Assembly (NCBI RefSeq): GCF_003709565.1
Contig: NZ_QNRC01000001.1
Coordinates: forward strand, 124,001 to 188,000
DNA length: 64,000 bases
Direction of reading: 5' to 3'
DNA from: Paracoccus sigandri
GTDB lineage: Bacteria > Pseudomonadota > Alphaproteobacteria > Rhodobacterales > Rhodobacteraceae
Below are positions 55,488 through 64,000 of this stretch, piece after piece. A program made the translations under genes and the position numbers. The notes beneath the pieces are model-generated. The model had not been told where the DNA came from and made no database searches. It saw nothing but the letters and a program-made list of their open reading frames with translations. Each line of letters starts with the position of its first letter. Within the stretch, counting starts at the first letter, position 1.

Positions 55488-57443
55488 GTGACCCGCCCGC
55501 GCGCCCTGCCCCGCCTGCTGCTCGCCTGCCTTCTGGCGCTGATCCTGACGGTCCCGGCCCCGCCCGCCGCCGCCAATCCCGCGCTGGAGGCGGTCCTGGC
55601 CGAGAACCTGGACCAGATCGAGCGCCCCTCGCGCCGCACGGTCGAGCCGCTGGTGGCCGAGATCGCCGCGACCGGCCCCGAGGGGCTGGCGCTGCTGCGG
55701 GCCTGGGCGGGGCGCAGCCTGGGCCTGACCGATGACGGGCGGCTGCTGATCGTCACCGCCGAGGGCATGGCCGACGCGGCGACCGGCCAGCCCGTGACCG
55801 GCGCCGATCCGGCGATGCTGCGGCCCAATTCCGGCGTGCGCGGGGTGATCGAATCGGCCCTGGTGGCGGGCGCGATCGCGGATCCCGATCCGCGCCGCCG
55901 CGCCGCCGCGCTGGACAGCATCGCCCGGTCGGCCAGTGCCGCGCATCTGGAGGCCCTGCGCAACGCGCCCGAGGAAACCCTGCCCGCGCTGGCCGCCCGG
56001 CGCGAGCGGCTGGAAAAGCTGCTGGTGATCCAGTTCGACGACGATCCCGCCGCCCGCGTCGCCGCCATCCAGGACCTGGCCGGCGATGTCGGCCTGGATT
56101 TCCGCGCCGCGCTGAACCCGCTGCTGGCCACCCGCCGCATCGCCGTCCCCACAGAGCCCGACGGCCAGCCGCAGGGCGCCAATATCGCCCGCGAATTGCG
56201 CATCGGCAGCGAGGATTTCCCGCGCGAGGCGGCCGTCGCGCTGATGACCTCGGAGGGGCTGCTGGAGCCGCGCCTGACCCCGGCCCAGCAGCGCACCACG
56301 CTGGCGGCGCATATCGTCGACGGCCGGGTCGGCGGCGTGCCGGTGGCGGAGCTGTCCGACCCGGAGGCCCGCGACCGCGCCTATGAGGCGCTGGAGGCCG
56401 CCGGCGCCGTTCCCCCCGCCGCGACCGAGGCCGAGGTCGAGGCGGCGCTGGCCGCGACCCGCTTTCTCGATGTCTATGCCGAGGCCGACAGCAGCGTGAC
56501 CGACGCCGCCCGCGCCGCGCAGACCCGCGCCCAGGTGCGGCTGGCGGCGATGAAGGGGATCGACCTGGGGCTGGACGCGCTGTCCTTGGCCTCGATCTAT
56601 TTCCTGGCCGCCATCGGGCTGGCCGTCACCTTCGGGGTGATGCGGGTCATCAACATGGCGCATGGCGAATTCATCATGATGGGCGCCTATACCGGCTATG
56701 TCGCCCAGACCATGATCGCCGATCGCACCCTGTCGCTGGTCGTGGCGCTGCCGCTGGCCTTTGCCGTCACCTTCGCGGCGGGGATCGTGCTTTACCGGCT
56801 GGTGATCCGGCACCTGGCGCATCGCCCGCTGGAAACGCTGCTGGCGACCTTCGGGGTCTCGATCGCGCTGCAGCAGCTGGCCAAGAACATCTTCGGCACC
56901 CAGGCCCGCCCGCTGACCGCGCCGGGCTGGCTGGAGGGCGCGATCACGGTGAACGACGTGATCTCGATCAGCACGATCCGGGTGGCGATCTTCGTGCTGG
57001 CGCTGCTGTTCCTGGGCCTGTTCCTGTTCATCATGAAACGCACCCGCCTGGGGCTGGAGGTCCGCGCGGTGACGCAGAACCCCGGCATGGCGGCATCCAT
57101 GGGCATCAACCCGGACCGCATCGCGATGATGACCTTCGGCCTCGGCTCGGGCATCGCCGGAATCGCCGGGGTGGCCATCGGCCTGTTCGCGCAGGTCACG
57201 TCGGAACTGGGCCAGCAATATATCGTCCAGAGCTTCATGACCGTGGTGGTCGGCGGGGTGGGCAATATCTGGGGCACGCTGGCCGGGGCGACGCTGATCG
57301 GCGGGCTGTCCAAGGTGATCGAATCCTTCAACCCGGCCAACACGCTGGCCGCGCAGACCTTCATGATCCTGTTCATCGTGATCTTCATCCAGTTCCGGCC
57401 GCGCGGGATCATCCCGACGCGGGGCCGGGCGGCGGAGGCGTAA
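55488..57443 (+). CDS. urtB: Urea ABC transporter permease UrtB, long N-terminal domain
   Basis: Inner-membrane permease of the urea importer; 651 aa. A signal peptide (about 1-30) is followed by a long periplasmic, mostly helical region to about residue 360, then the branched-chain-amino-acid-type permease domain with GLAVTFGVMRVINMAHGEF and about eight helices. GTG 55488 follows AAAGGA at 10 nt. Plain LivH-type permeases are about 300 aa; the N-terminal domain is a UrtB trait but looks long here. Confidence 0.93.
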   Translation: MTRPRALPRLLLACLLALILTVPAPPAAANPALEAVLAENLDQIERPSRRTVEPLVAEIAATGPEGLALLRAWAGRSLGLTDDGRLLIVTAEGMADAATGQPVTGADPAMLRPNSGVRGVIESALVAGAIADPDPRRRAAALDSIARSASAAHLEALRNAPEETLPALAARRERLEKLLVIQFDDDPAARVAAIQDLAGDVGLDFRAALNPLLATRRIAVPTEPDGQPQGANIARELRIGSEDFPREAAVALMTSEGLLEPRLTPAQQRTTLAAHIVDGRVGGVPVAELSDPEARDRAYEALEAAGAVPPAATEAEVEAALAATRFLDVYAEADSSVTDAARAAQTRAQVRLAAMKGIDLGLDALSLASIYFLAAIGLAVTFGVMRVINMAHGEFIMMGAYTGYVAQTMIADRTLSLVVALPLAFAVTFAAGIVLYRLVIRHLAHRPLETLLATFGVSIALQQLAKNIFGTQARPLTAPGWLEGAITVNDVISISTIRVAIFVLALLFLGLFLFIMKRTRLGLEVRAVTQNPGMAASMGINPDRIAMMTFGLGSGIAGIAGVAIGLFAQVTSELGQQYIVQSFMTVVVGGVGNIWGTLAGATLIGGLSKVIESFNPANTLAAQTFMILFIVIFIQFRPRGIIPTRGRAAEA

Positions 57444-58679
57444 ATGACCCGCAAACCCTTCATCCTGCGCAACCCCTCGGTGCTGGTCGTGCTGGCGGCG
57501 CTGGCCGTCTTCACCGCCGCTGTCACGCTGCTGTCGCAAGCCTACGGGACCGGCGCGATCCCGACCTCGATGGTCAAGGTGCTGGGCAAGACCCTGTGCC
57601 TGGCGCTGGCCGCCGTGGCGATGGACCTGGTCTGGGGCTATCTGGGCATCCTGTCGCTGGGGCAGATGGCCTTCTTCGCGCTTGGCGGCTACATGATCGG
57701 GCAATGGCTGATGTATGCCCGGACCGAGACCATCGTCGCCGCCTCGCTGGCCAACAACCCGATCCCGCCCACCGCGCAGGAGCTGCAAGAGGCCGTCGCC
57801 AACCAGATCTTCGGCGTCGTCGGATCCTCGGACCTGCCGCTGGTCTGGAGCTTCGCGCATTCGCTGACGGCGCAGCTGGTCCTTGTCGTCGCGGTGCCGG
57901 GCCTTCTGGCGCTGGTCTTCGGCTGGCTGGCCTTCCGGTCGCGGGTCAACGGCGTCTACCTGTCGATCCTGACGCAGGCGATGACGCTGGCCCTGGCGCT
58001 GTGGCTGTTCCAGAACGACAGCGGGTTTCGCGGCAATAACGGGCTGTCGGGGCTGCAGAACATCCCCGGACTGGAGGGCGTCTCGCAGGCCAGCCTGTCG
58101 GTCTGGTTCCTCTGGGCCTCGGCCGCGGCGCTGGCGGCGTTCTACGTGCTGGCGGCCTGGCTGGTCAGCGGCAAGTGCGGCAGCGTGATCCGCGCCATCC
58201 GCGACGACGAGACCCGCGTGCGCTTCCTCGGCTATCCGGTCGAGGGCTTCAAGCTGGTGGTCTTCACCCTGGCCGCGATGATCACCGCCGTCGCCGGCGC
58301 GCTGTATTATCCGCAGGCCGGGATCATCAACCCGGCCGAGCTGATGCCCATCGCCTCGATCTACCTCGCCGTCTGGGTGGCGATCGGCGGGCGCGGGCGG
58401 CTTTACGGCGCGATGATCGGCGCCATCGTGGTCTCGCTGCTGTCCAGCTGGTTCACCGGCGGGCGCGCGCCCGACCTGCACCTGCCCGGCTATGTGGTCA
58501 GCTGGGTCGACTGGTGGCAGGTGGCGCTTGGCCTCGGCTTCGTGCTGGTGACGCTGTTCGCGCCCAAGGGCATCGCGGGCGTCTTCGACCGACTCGCCGG
58601 CTGGCGCCCGCCCGCGCGGCACGGCCGCGACCTGGGCCCCGACCAGGGATCGCTGAAGGAACAGGAGGCCAGGGCATGA
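57444..58679 (+). CDS. urtC: Urea ABC transporter permease UrtC
   Basis: Second permease, LivM-like, 411 aa, with about ten membrane helices. Family segments: AVAMDLVWGYLGILSLGQMAFFALGGY in parts, RSRVNGVYLSILTQAMTLAL and IRAIRDDETRVRFLGY (the EAA-like loop contacting the ATPase). It abuts urtB with no gap and overlaps urtD (ATGA). Confidence 0.95.
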   Translation: MTRKPFILRNPSVLVVLAALAVFTAAVTLLSQAYGTGAIPTSMVKVLGKTLCLALAAVAMDLVWGYLGILSLGQMAFFALGGYMIGQWLMYARTETIVAASLANNPIPPTAQELQEAVANQIFGVVGSSDLPLVWSFAHSLTAQLVLVVAVPGLLALVFGWLAFRSRVNGVYLSILTQAMTLALALWLFQNDSGFRGNNGLSGLQNIPGLEGVSQASLSVWFLWASAAALAAFYVLAAWLVSGKCGSVIRAIRDDETRVRFLGYPVEGFKLVVFTLAAMITAVAGALYYPQAGIINPAELMPIASIYLAVWVAIGGRGRLYGAMIGAIVVSLLSSWFTGGRAPDLHLPGYVVSWVDWWQVALGLGFVLVTLFAPKGIAGVFDRLAGWRPPARHGRDLGPDQGSLKEQEARA

Positions 58680-59416
58680 GCGCGCTTCTGGAAGTCTCGG
58701 GCGTGTCGGTCAGCTTCGACGGGTTCAGGGCGATCAACAACCTGTCCTTCAATATCGGCGCGGCGGAACTGCGCGCGGTGATCGGCCCCAACGGCGCGGG
58801 CAAGACCACCTTCATGGACATCGTGACCGGCAAGACCCGCCCCGACGAGGGCCAGGTGCTGTGGGGCGCCGAATCCCGGTCGCTCTTGAAGATGAACGAG
58901 GCGCAGATCGCCCGCGCGGGCATCGGCCGCAAGTTCCAGCGCCCGACCGTCTTCGAGGACCAGTCGGTGACGGAAAACCTGACCATGGCGCTGAAGGCCA
59001 ACCGCAACCCCTTCGCGGTGCTGGGCTGGAAACCCTCGGCGGCGTCCGGCGGGCGGGTGGCGGACCTGGCGGCCGAGGTCGGGCTGGCCGATCACCTGGC
59101 GCGCAAGGCGGGCGAGCTGAGCCACGGCCAGAAGCAATGGCTGGAGATCGGCATGTTGCTGGCGCAAGAGCCGCGCCTGCTGCTGGTGGATGAGCCGGCG
59201 GCGGGCATGACGCTGGCGGAACGCGAACAGACCACGGCGCTGCTGGTGCGGCTGGCCCAAACGCGCGCCGTGGTCGTGGTCGAGCATGACATGGATTTCG
59301 TGCGCCGCCTGAACTGCAAGGTGACGGTGCTGCACCAGGGCTCGGTCCTGGCCGAGGGCAGCCTCGACCATGTGACCCGCAATCCCGACGTGATCGAAGT
59401 CTATCTGGGGCGCTGA
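58676..59416 (+). CDS. urtD: Urea ABC transporter ATPase UrtD
   Basis: LivG-type ATPase of 246 aa: Walker A GPNGAGKTT, RAGIGRKFQRPTVFEDQSV (Q-loop), signature LSHGQKQWLEIG, Walker B LLLVDEPAAGM, switch His EHDMDFV. LSHGQKQ is the UrtD-typical signature. ATG 58676 overlaps the urtC stop. Confidence 0.96.
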   Translation: MSALLEVSGVSVSFDGFRAINNLSFNIGAAELRAVIGPNGAGKTTFMDIVTGKTRPDEGQVLWGAESRSLLKMNEAQIARAGIGRKFQRPTVFEDQSVTENLTMALKANRNPFAVLGWKPSAASGGRVADLAAEVGLADHLARKAGELSHGQKQWLEIGMLLAQEPRLLLVDEPAAGMTLAEREQTTALLVRLAQTRAVVVVEHDMDFVRRLNCKVTVLHQGSVLAEGSLDHVTRNPDVIEVYLGR

Positions 59417-59419
59417 ACG

Positions 59420-60130
59420 ATGCTGGAAGCGAACGACCTGACCCTTCACTATGGCGGCAGCCAGATCCTGCATGGCATCGACATCGCCGCGCGGCCGGGC
59501 CGCGTCACCTGCGTGATGGGCAACAACGGCGTGGGCAAGACCTCGCTGATGAACCTCTTGGCCGGGCGGCATCCGCGATCCGGCGGGCGGATCGCCTTCG
59601 ACGGGCGGGAACTGGGCCGGGTGAGCGCCCAGCAGATGGCGCGGATGGGCGTGGGCTATGTCCCGCAGGGTCGGGCGATTTTCCCGATGCTGACCGTGCG
59701 CGAGAACATGGAGACCGGCTTCGCCTGCCTGCCCCGCGCCGAGCGCCGCATCCCCGACGAGATCTTCGACAGCTTCCCGGTGCTGGCCGAGATGGCGCAT
59801 CGGCGCGGGGGCGACCTGTCGGGCGGCCAGCAGCAGCAGCTGGCCATCGCCCGCGCGCTGATCACCCGGCCGCGCGTGCTGCTGCTGGACGAACCGACCG
59901 AGGGCATCCAGCCCAATATCATCGCCCAGATCGGCCGGGTGATCGCCGCGCTACGCGACCGGGGCGACATGGCGATCCTGCTGGTCGAGCAGTTTTTCGA
60001 CTTCGCCTGGGACCTGGGCGACGATTTCCTGGTGCTGGAGCGGGGCCGGGCGGTGATGCAGGGCCCGAAGGCCGATCTGCGGCGCGAGGATCTTCACGCG
60101 CGGCTGGCCGGCCATGCGGATGCGGCCTGA
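59420..60130 (+). CDS. urtE: Urea ABC transporter ATPase UrtE
   Basis: LivF-type ATPase of 236 aa: Walker A GNNGVGKTS, VPQGRAIFPMLTVREN, signature LSGGQQQQLAIARAL, Walker B LLLDEPTEGIQPN. The N-terminal YGGSQILHGIDI is typical of UrtE. It follows urtD by 3 bp and ends the operon. Confidence 0.96.
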   Translation: MLEANDLTLHYGGSQILHGIDIAARPGRVTCVMGNNGVGKTSLMNLLAGRHPRSGGRIAFDGRELGRVSAQQMARMGVGYVPQGRAIFPMLTVRENMETGFACLPRAERRIPDEIFDSFPVLAEMAHRRGGDLSGGQQQQLAIARALITRPRVLLLDEPTEGIQPNIIAQIGRVIAALRDRGDMAILLVEQFFDFAWDLGDDFLVLERGRAVMQGPKADLRREDLHARLAGHADAA

Positions 60131-60172
60131 GTCCCGGCACTGGCCCCCGCCCTGGCCCGCGCCGCCACAGCG

Positions 60173-61009
60173 CTAGCCGGCGGAATCCAGCGGCCGGTCC
60201 GCCCCGCGGGTGGCCGCGACCGCGGCGCTCAGCGCGATGGACAGGGTCATCATCGAGGACAGCGGCCGGAACCCCGCCGCCTCGGCCTCGGTCAGCACCA
60301 GGCACAGGGCGCGCTGGCGCAGATGCATGGCCACGCCGGGATCGCAGATCGCGACCAGCGCCGCGCCGGACGGGCGCAGCGCCGCGACGAATTCCAGCAG
60401 CTCCTGGCCGATCGGAGAGATCGCCATCAGCAGCACCGCGTCCCCCGGACGGATCGCCTGCACGCCCGGCAGGTCGCCGACCGCCCCGTGCAGGACCTGC
60501 GGCACCTCCATCCGGTCCCAGCCATGGCCGACCTGGGCCGAGATCGCGAAGCAGCGCCCGAAGCCGATATTGTGGATCAGCCCGGCCCGCGCCAGTTTCC
60601 GCACCGCAAGGTCGAACTCTGCCGGATCGACGGAATCGGCCATCCGGTCCAGCGACTGCCGGGCCGCCTCGATGAAATCGACCAGCAGCCCGACGGATTG
60701 CCCCTGCCCGCGCTGGCGCAGTTCGGCCAGCCGCTCGGCATAATCGGGGCGCGGCATCAGGAAGGGGCTGCGGAACAGGTTGCGCATCTCGGCATAGCCG
60801 GAAAAGCCCATCACCTGCGAAAAGCGCACCACGGCGGATGCCGGCACCCCCGCGCCGCGCGCGAAATCCGCCACCGTGGCCTGCGCCAGCCGCGCCTGGT
60901 GGCGGGCGGCGTAATCGGCGCATTGCCGCAAGCGGCGCGGCAGGGAATCATGCAGCTGTTGCAGCCTTTCGACAAACTGGTCCGTATTCAGCGGCGCGCC
61001 GCCATCCAT
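60173..61009 (-). CDS. MurR/RpiR-family transcriptional regulator
   Basis: HTH-SIS regulator, 278 aa. The N-terminal RpiR HTH (about 1-75) includes ATVADFARGAGVPASAVVRFSQVMG in segments; the C-terminal SIS domain (about 120-260) starts at AGLIHNIGFGRCFAIS. SIS domains usually bind phosphosugars, so a sugar or amino-sugar signal is more likely than urea despite the neighbouring urt genes. ATG 61009 is preferred over GTG 61021, because a 9-bp inverted repeat (61019-61053) lies right upstream and would otherwise overlap the start. Confidence 0.88.
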   Translation of the reverse strand: MDGGAPLNTDQFVERLQQLHDSLPRRLRQCADYAARHQARLAQATVADFARGAGVPASAVVRFSQVMGFSGYAEMRNLFRSPFLMPRPDYAERLAELRQRGQGQSVGLLVDFIEAARQSLDRMADSVDPAEFDLAVRKLARAGLIHNIGFGRCFAISAQVGHGWDRMEVPQVLHGAVGDLPGVQAIRPGDAVLLMAISPIGQELLEFVAALRPSGAALVAICDPGVAMHLRQRALCLVLTEAEAAGFRPLSSMMTLSIALSAAVAATRGADRPLDSAG

Positions 61010-61018
61010 CACACACCC

Positions 61019-61053
61019 CACTCGGCACCCGTTGCGCGGGATATTGCCGAGTG
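61019..61053. promoter_or_regulatory. Inverted repeat upstream of the RpiR-type regulator
   Basis: CACTCGGCA (61019-61027) and TGCCGAGTG (61045-61053), perfect 9-bp arms with a 17-nt spacer, ending 10 bp before the regulator ATG. Probable autoregulatory operator. Confidence 0.6.
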
Positions 61054-61131
61054 GCGTGACGTGTTTCCATCGGATTTACTGCAACCTATTGGCGACAGCG
61101 GGTTTTATGCTTCTATTTCAGCCGGGTAGGG

Positions 61132-61587
61132 TCAGCGTTTCCGCTCCCACCGGCCCGATTCCTCGGACCAGTATTCCGCCGGCACGCCGGCGGAAGTCAG
61201 CTGACGCCATTGCTCGCGCGCATGGCCGGTCGCCGACGAATCACCACCGTCGAAGATGATGCAGGCGCGCTGCAATCCCTCGCATTCGGCGGGCTCGACC
61301 GGGGCGCCGTCCAGCGCCAGTAGGCAGGCCGCCGCATTCGCCGCCGGCCCGTGCCGCCCGGCCACCGTCAGCAGCACCGGCTGGCGGGCGTCATGCGGAC
61401 CGCCAGCCAGCCCGTGGGGCAGGAAGCCGTCGCCCTGCCACAGATGCTGGTCCAGCCGCTCCATCCGCGCGGGATCGGCGCCGCGCAGCTCGACCCGCCA
61501 GCCGGCCGACAGCGCCTTGCCGATCAGCACCGGCACCAGGCTTTCCGCGGGCGAGCGGGTCAGGTGATAGAACAGCGCGTTGCCCAT
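61132..61587 (-). CDS. holC: DNA polymerase III subunit chi
   Basis: Clamp-loader accessory subunit that links the replisome to SSB. The 151-aa protein has FYHLTRSPAESLVPVLIGKAL, then LDQHLWQGDGFLPHG, which is the HolC hallmark, and QPVLLTV. ATG 61587 lies 6 bp after the pepA stop on the same strand, so it is co-transcribed with pepA, the usual order in proteobacteria. Confidence 0.93.
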   Translation of the reverse strand: MGNALFYHLTRSPAESLVPVLIGKALSAGWRVELRGADPARMERLDQHLWQGDGFLPHGLAGGPHDARQPVLLTVAGRHGPAANAAACLLALDGAPVEPAECEGLQRACIIFDGGDSSATGHAREQWRQLTSAGVPAEYWSEESGRWERKR

Positions 61588-61593
61588 CGACGC

Positions 61594-63186
61594 CTATTTC
61601 GCCTCGAAACGGTCGCGGATCAGCCGGTCCAGGGTCATCACGCCCCAGCCGGTCGCCCCCTTCGGCGCCAGTTCCGTGGCCGACGGCGGCAGCGCCACCC
61701 CGGCGATGTCGATATGCGCCCAAGGCTGGCCCTTGCGGATGAAGCGCTGCAGGAACTGCGCCGCGGTGATCGAGCCCGCCGGGCGGCCGCCGGTATTCTT
61801 CATGTCGGCCAGCCGCGACTTGATCAGCTTGTCATAGGCCGGGGCCAGCGGCAGGCGCCAGGCCCCCTCGCCCTCGGCCTTCGCGGCGGACAGGATCTGG
61901 CCCGCCAGCGCGTCGTCATTGGCGAAGACGCCGGCATTGTCGTGGCCCAGCGCGATGATGACGGCGCCGGTCAGCGTGGCCAGGTCGATCACGGCCTTCG
62001 GCTGGAACCGGGTCTGCGCGTACCACAGCACGTCGGCCAGGACCAGGCGACCCTCGGCATCGGTATTGACCACCTCGATCGTGTCGCCCTTCATGGATTT
62101 CACGATGTCGCCGGGCCGCTGCGCGCGGCCGTCGGGCATGTTCTCGACCAGCCCGACCAGCCCGACGACATTGGCCTTGGCCCGGCGCAGCGCCAGCGTG
62201 CGCATGACGCCCGCGACGACGCCCGCGCCGCCCATGTCCATGGTCATCTCCTCCATGCCGGCGGCGGGCTTGATCGAGATGCCGCCGGTATCGAACACGA
62301 CGCCCTTGCCGACCAGCGCCAGCGGCGCCTCGTCGCCGCCGCCCTCCCAGCGCATGACCACGACATGCGACGGCGATTCGCTGCCCTGGCCCACGGCCAG
62401 CAGCGCGCGCATCCCCAGCTTCGCCAGCTCGTCCTCGTCCAGTACCTCGACCTTCAGGCCGATCTCCTCCATCGCCTTCAGGCGGTCGGCGAAATCGGTG
62501 GTGGTCAGGACATTGGCCGGCTCGTTGACCAGGTCGCGGGTGAAGAACACGCCCTCGGCCACGGCGGCGGCATTGGCGGCGGCCTTGGCCAGCCCCTCGG
62601 GGTCGCGGACCATGAAGGTCACGCGCGCCTTTTCGGATACCGGCTCCGCCTCGCCATTGCCCGGATCGGTGGCGGGATGTTCGGTCAGCCGCGCATCGTC
62701 GGCCGCGCCCTGGTGCGAGACGCTCTGCGGCGGCTCGGCCGGGATCTCGGCGGCGCCCGAGCCGCCATCCTCGGAAGTGGTGTGATAGGCCGAGAAATCA
62801 TAGCCCCGCAGCGCCAGCCCCAGCGCGACCTCCTGCGCCCGGCGATGGGCGCCGGCCAGCACCAGCGTATGGCCCTTGCCCAGGCGCGCGCCGATGGCGG
62901 CCCCGGCCTTGCGCGCATCGGCCACCGAGGACGAGGGCGGCAGCGAGATCAGCTGCAGCGCCTCGGCCTTCATCGAGGAGGGAAAGGCCAGTTCCAGAAA
63001 ACCGCCCGGCTTCAGCGCCTTGCCCTGTTTCGAGGCCAGCGCCCGGATCGCCGCCTCGCGCGCGGGGCGCGGCAGGCCGGCGGGAAGCCGCCCGCCCGGC
63101 CCCAGGATCACCGCCACGCGGCCCTCGTGCCCGGCCAGCTTCTCGGTGGCGGTTTCGACAAAGGTGATTTCGACAGGCTGGGTCAT
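61594..63186 (-). CDS. pepA: Leucyl aminopeptidase (M17), with an acidic insertion
   Basis: Dizinc/manganese cytoplasmic aminopeptidase, 530 aa. The catalytic domain is intact: VGKGVVFDTGGISIKPA (Lys and Asp ligands), MTMDMGGAG, and the signature NTDAEGRLVLAD. In the N-terminal macro-like domain, about residues 137-183 form a Gly/Glu/Pro/Ala-rich acidic stretch (SEDGGSGAAEIPAEPP onward) with no family counterpart that I recall. ATG 63186; it heads the pepA-holC unit and is divergent from lptF. Confidence 0.93.
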   Translation of the reverse strand: MTQPVEITFVETATEKLAGHEGRVAVILGPGGRLPAGLPRPAREAAIRALASKQGKALKPGGFLELAFPSSMKAEALQLISLPPSSSVADARKAGAAIGARLGKGHTLVLAGAHRRAQEVALGLALRGYDFSAYHTTSEDGGSGAAEIPAEPPQSVSHQGAADDARLTEHPATDPGNGEAEPVSEKARVTFMVRDPEGLAKAAANAAAVAEGVFFTRDLVNEPANVLTTTDFADRLKAMEEIGLKVEVLDEDELAKLGMRALLAVGQGSESPSHVVVMRWEGGGDEAPLALVGKGVVFDTGGISIKPAAGMEEMTMDMGGAGVVAGVMRTLALRRAKANVVGLVGLVENMPDGRAQRPGDIVKSMKGDTIEVVNTDAEGRLVLADVLWYAQTRFQPKAVIDLATLTGAVIIALGHDNAGVFANDDALAGQILSAAKAEGEGAWRLPLAPAYDKLIKSRLADMKNTGGRPAGSITAAQFLQRFIRKGQPWAHIDIAGVALPPSATELAPKGATGWGVMTLDRLIRDRFEAK

Positions 63187-63301
63187 CGCGGCTCCTCACG
63201 TCTTGCTGGCCGGAAGCCTAGCCGCACCGCTGGCCCTTTTCCAGAGCCGCCCTTGCCGCTAATCAGGTGCGGCAAACCTGCAGGAAGGCCACGCCCCCGC
63301 G

Positions 63302-64000
63302 ATGCCCCGGATCGACCGCTATATCCTCGGCCAGATGCTGACGCTGTTCGGCTTCTTTGCGCTGGTGCTTGTCTCGGTCTACTGGATCAACCGGGCGGTC
63401 AGCCTGTTCGACGACCTTCTGAACGACGGCCAGACCGCGCTGGTGGTGCTGGAATTCACCATGCTGACGCTGCCGCTGGTGATCTCGGTCGTCCTGCCGG
63501 TCGCGGCCTTTGCGGCCACCGCCTATGGCACGAACCGGCTGTCGGGGGAATCCGAGCTGGTGGCGATGCAGGCGGCGGGGCTGTCGCCCTGGCGGCTGGC
63601 GCGGCCGGTTCTGGTCTTCGGCGTCTTCGTCGGCCTCATGGTGGCGGTGCTGGTCCACGGGCTGGTGCCGATGGCCCGCGCCCGGCTGGCCGACCGCCAG
63701 GCCGAGATCGCCGAGAACGTCACCGCGCAATTCCTGCGCCCCGGATCTTTCCAGTATCCGACCGAAGGGGTGACGCTGTTCATCCGCGACATCGCCACCG
63801 ACGGGCGGCTTCTGGACCTGTTCATCGAGGATGCGCGCGACCCGGCCAACCAGACCGCCTATACCTCGGAAGAGGCGCTGGTCGTGCGCACCGAGACCGG
63901 CCCGGTGCTGGTGCTGCTGCAGGGCATGGCCCAGAACCTGCGCCGCGCGGGCACCGAGGGGCGCCAGAACCTGTCGGTCACGCGGTTTTCCGAATTCAGC
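63302..64000 (+). CDS. lptF: LPS export ABC transporter permease LptF (N-terminal part, cut by window edge)
   Basis: Inner-membrane permease of the LptB2FG complex that extracts lipopolysaccharide. The visible 233 codons hold helix 1 with the LptF-type RIDRYILGQMLTLFGFFALVLV in parts, the coupling-helix region GESELVAMQAAGLSPWRLARP, two more membrane helices and the start of the periplasmic beta-jellyroll domain. AGGAAGG precedes ATG 63302. Divergent from pepA, as is usual for lptFG. Confidence 0.93.
   Translation, partial: MPRIDRYILGQMLTLFGFFALVLVSVYWINRAVSLFDDLLNDGQTALVVLEFTMLTLPLVISVVLPVAAFAATAYGTNRLSGESELVAMQAAGLSPWRLARPVLVFGVFVGLMVAVLVHGLVPMARARLADRQAEIAENVTAQFLRPGSFQYPTEGVTLFIRDIATDGRLLDLFIEDARDPANQTAYTSEEALVVRTETGPVLVLLQGMAQNLRRAGTEGRQNLSVTRFSEFS

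Noticed and set aside
53862..58622. Open frame of about 1590 codons antisense to urtABC
   Set aside because: His/Arg/Gln/Asp-rich shadow with no domain, start or ribosome site; urtABC are intact on the plus strand.

Overview
This is chromosomal DNA of a high-GC alphaproteobacterium of the Rhodobacteraceae, most probably Paracoccus or a close relative. Pointers are the strong G/C third-position bias and housekeeping order typical of the family: argS-SPOR-nagZ-scpAB, recJ-polA, comEC/gltX-gltA, ndk-fabD-fabG-acpP and pepA/lptF. A cbb3 oxidase operon sits beside an FNR-type regulator. From memory, the transaminase at 29770 closely resembles the structurally characterised omega-transaminase of Paracoccus denitrificans. 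I see no rRNA, tRNA, insertion sequence, prophage or CRISPR array, so this looks like core genome.

Layout. 1-5.3 kb (minus): argS, a SPOR-domain protein, nagZ, scpA, scpB (cut by the window edge). 5.3-9.3 kb: DEAD-box helicase with a long basic repeat tail, then lnt. 9.4-17.2 kb: J-domain protein, bolA, glpX, recJ, polA, CDF metal exporter. 17.2-26.2 kb is an oxygen-response block: hemN/fnr divergent around an FNR box; queCDE behind a preQ1-I riboswitch; a UspA-type stress protein divergent from ccoNOQP, with one FNR box placed exactly for each gene; and, after ccoP, a structured RNA with two hairpins bearing identical 18-nt loops. 26.2-36.3 kb: miaB, a TfoX-C protein, a small TetR operon, omega-transaminase, comEC, gltX, gltA. 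36.3-43.9 kb: atypical SDR, aminopeptidase P, UPF0173 hydrolase, NDUFS6-like zinc protein, orphan ABC ATPase, HIT protein, and a divergent glycosyltransferase/sulfotransferase pair. 43.9-48.3 kb: dps, acpP, fabG, fabD, ndk, olsB. 48.4-60.1 kb: a complete urea module, ureDA-hupE/ureJ-BCEFG followed by urtABCDE. 60.2-64 kb: RpiR-type regulator, holC, pepA, lptF (cut).

How they work together. UrtABCDE imports urea and the urease with its accessory proteins hydrolyses it to ammonia. CcoNOQP is the high-affinity terminal oxidase, HemN makes haem precursor without oxygen, and the Fnr protein is the likely sensor for both. QueCDE makes preQ0 under feedback from a preQ1-sensing leader.

The least explained signals are non-coding. 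The first is the twin identical-loop hairpin RNA at 25988-26221. The second is a dispersed intergenic element (8 copies, A to H) made of two mini-hairpins, a conserved GGTATTT core and one of three tails. Two copies place their purine-rich tail as the ribosome binding site of recJ and fabG, and one encodes the C-terminus of Lnt. Starts, operators and promoters were read by eye; no searches were run.
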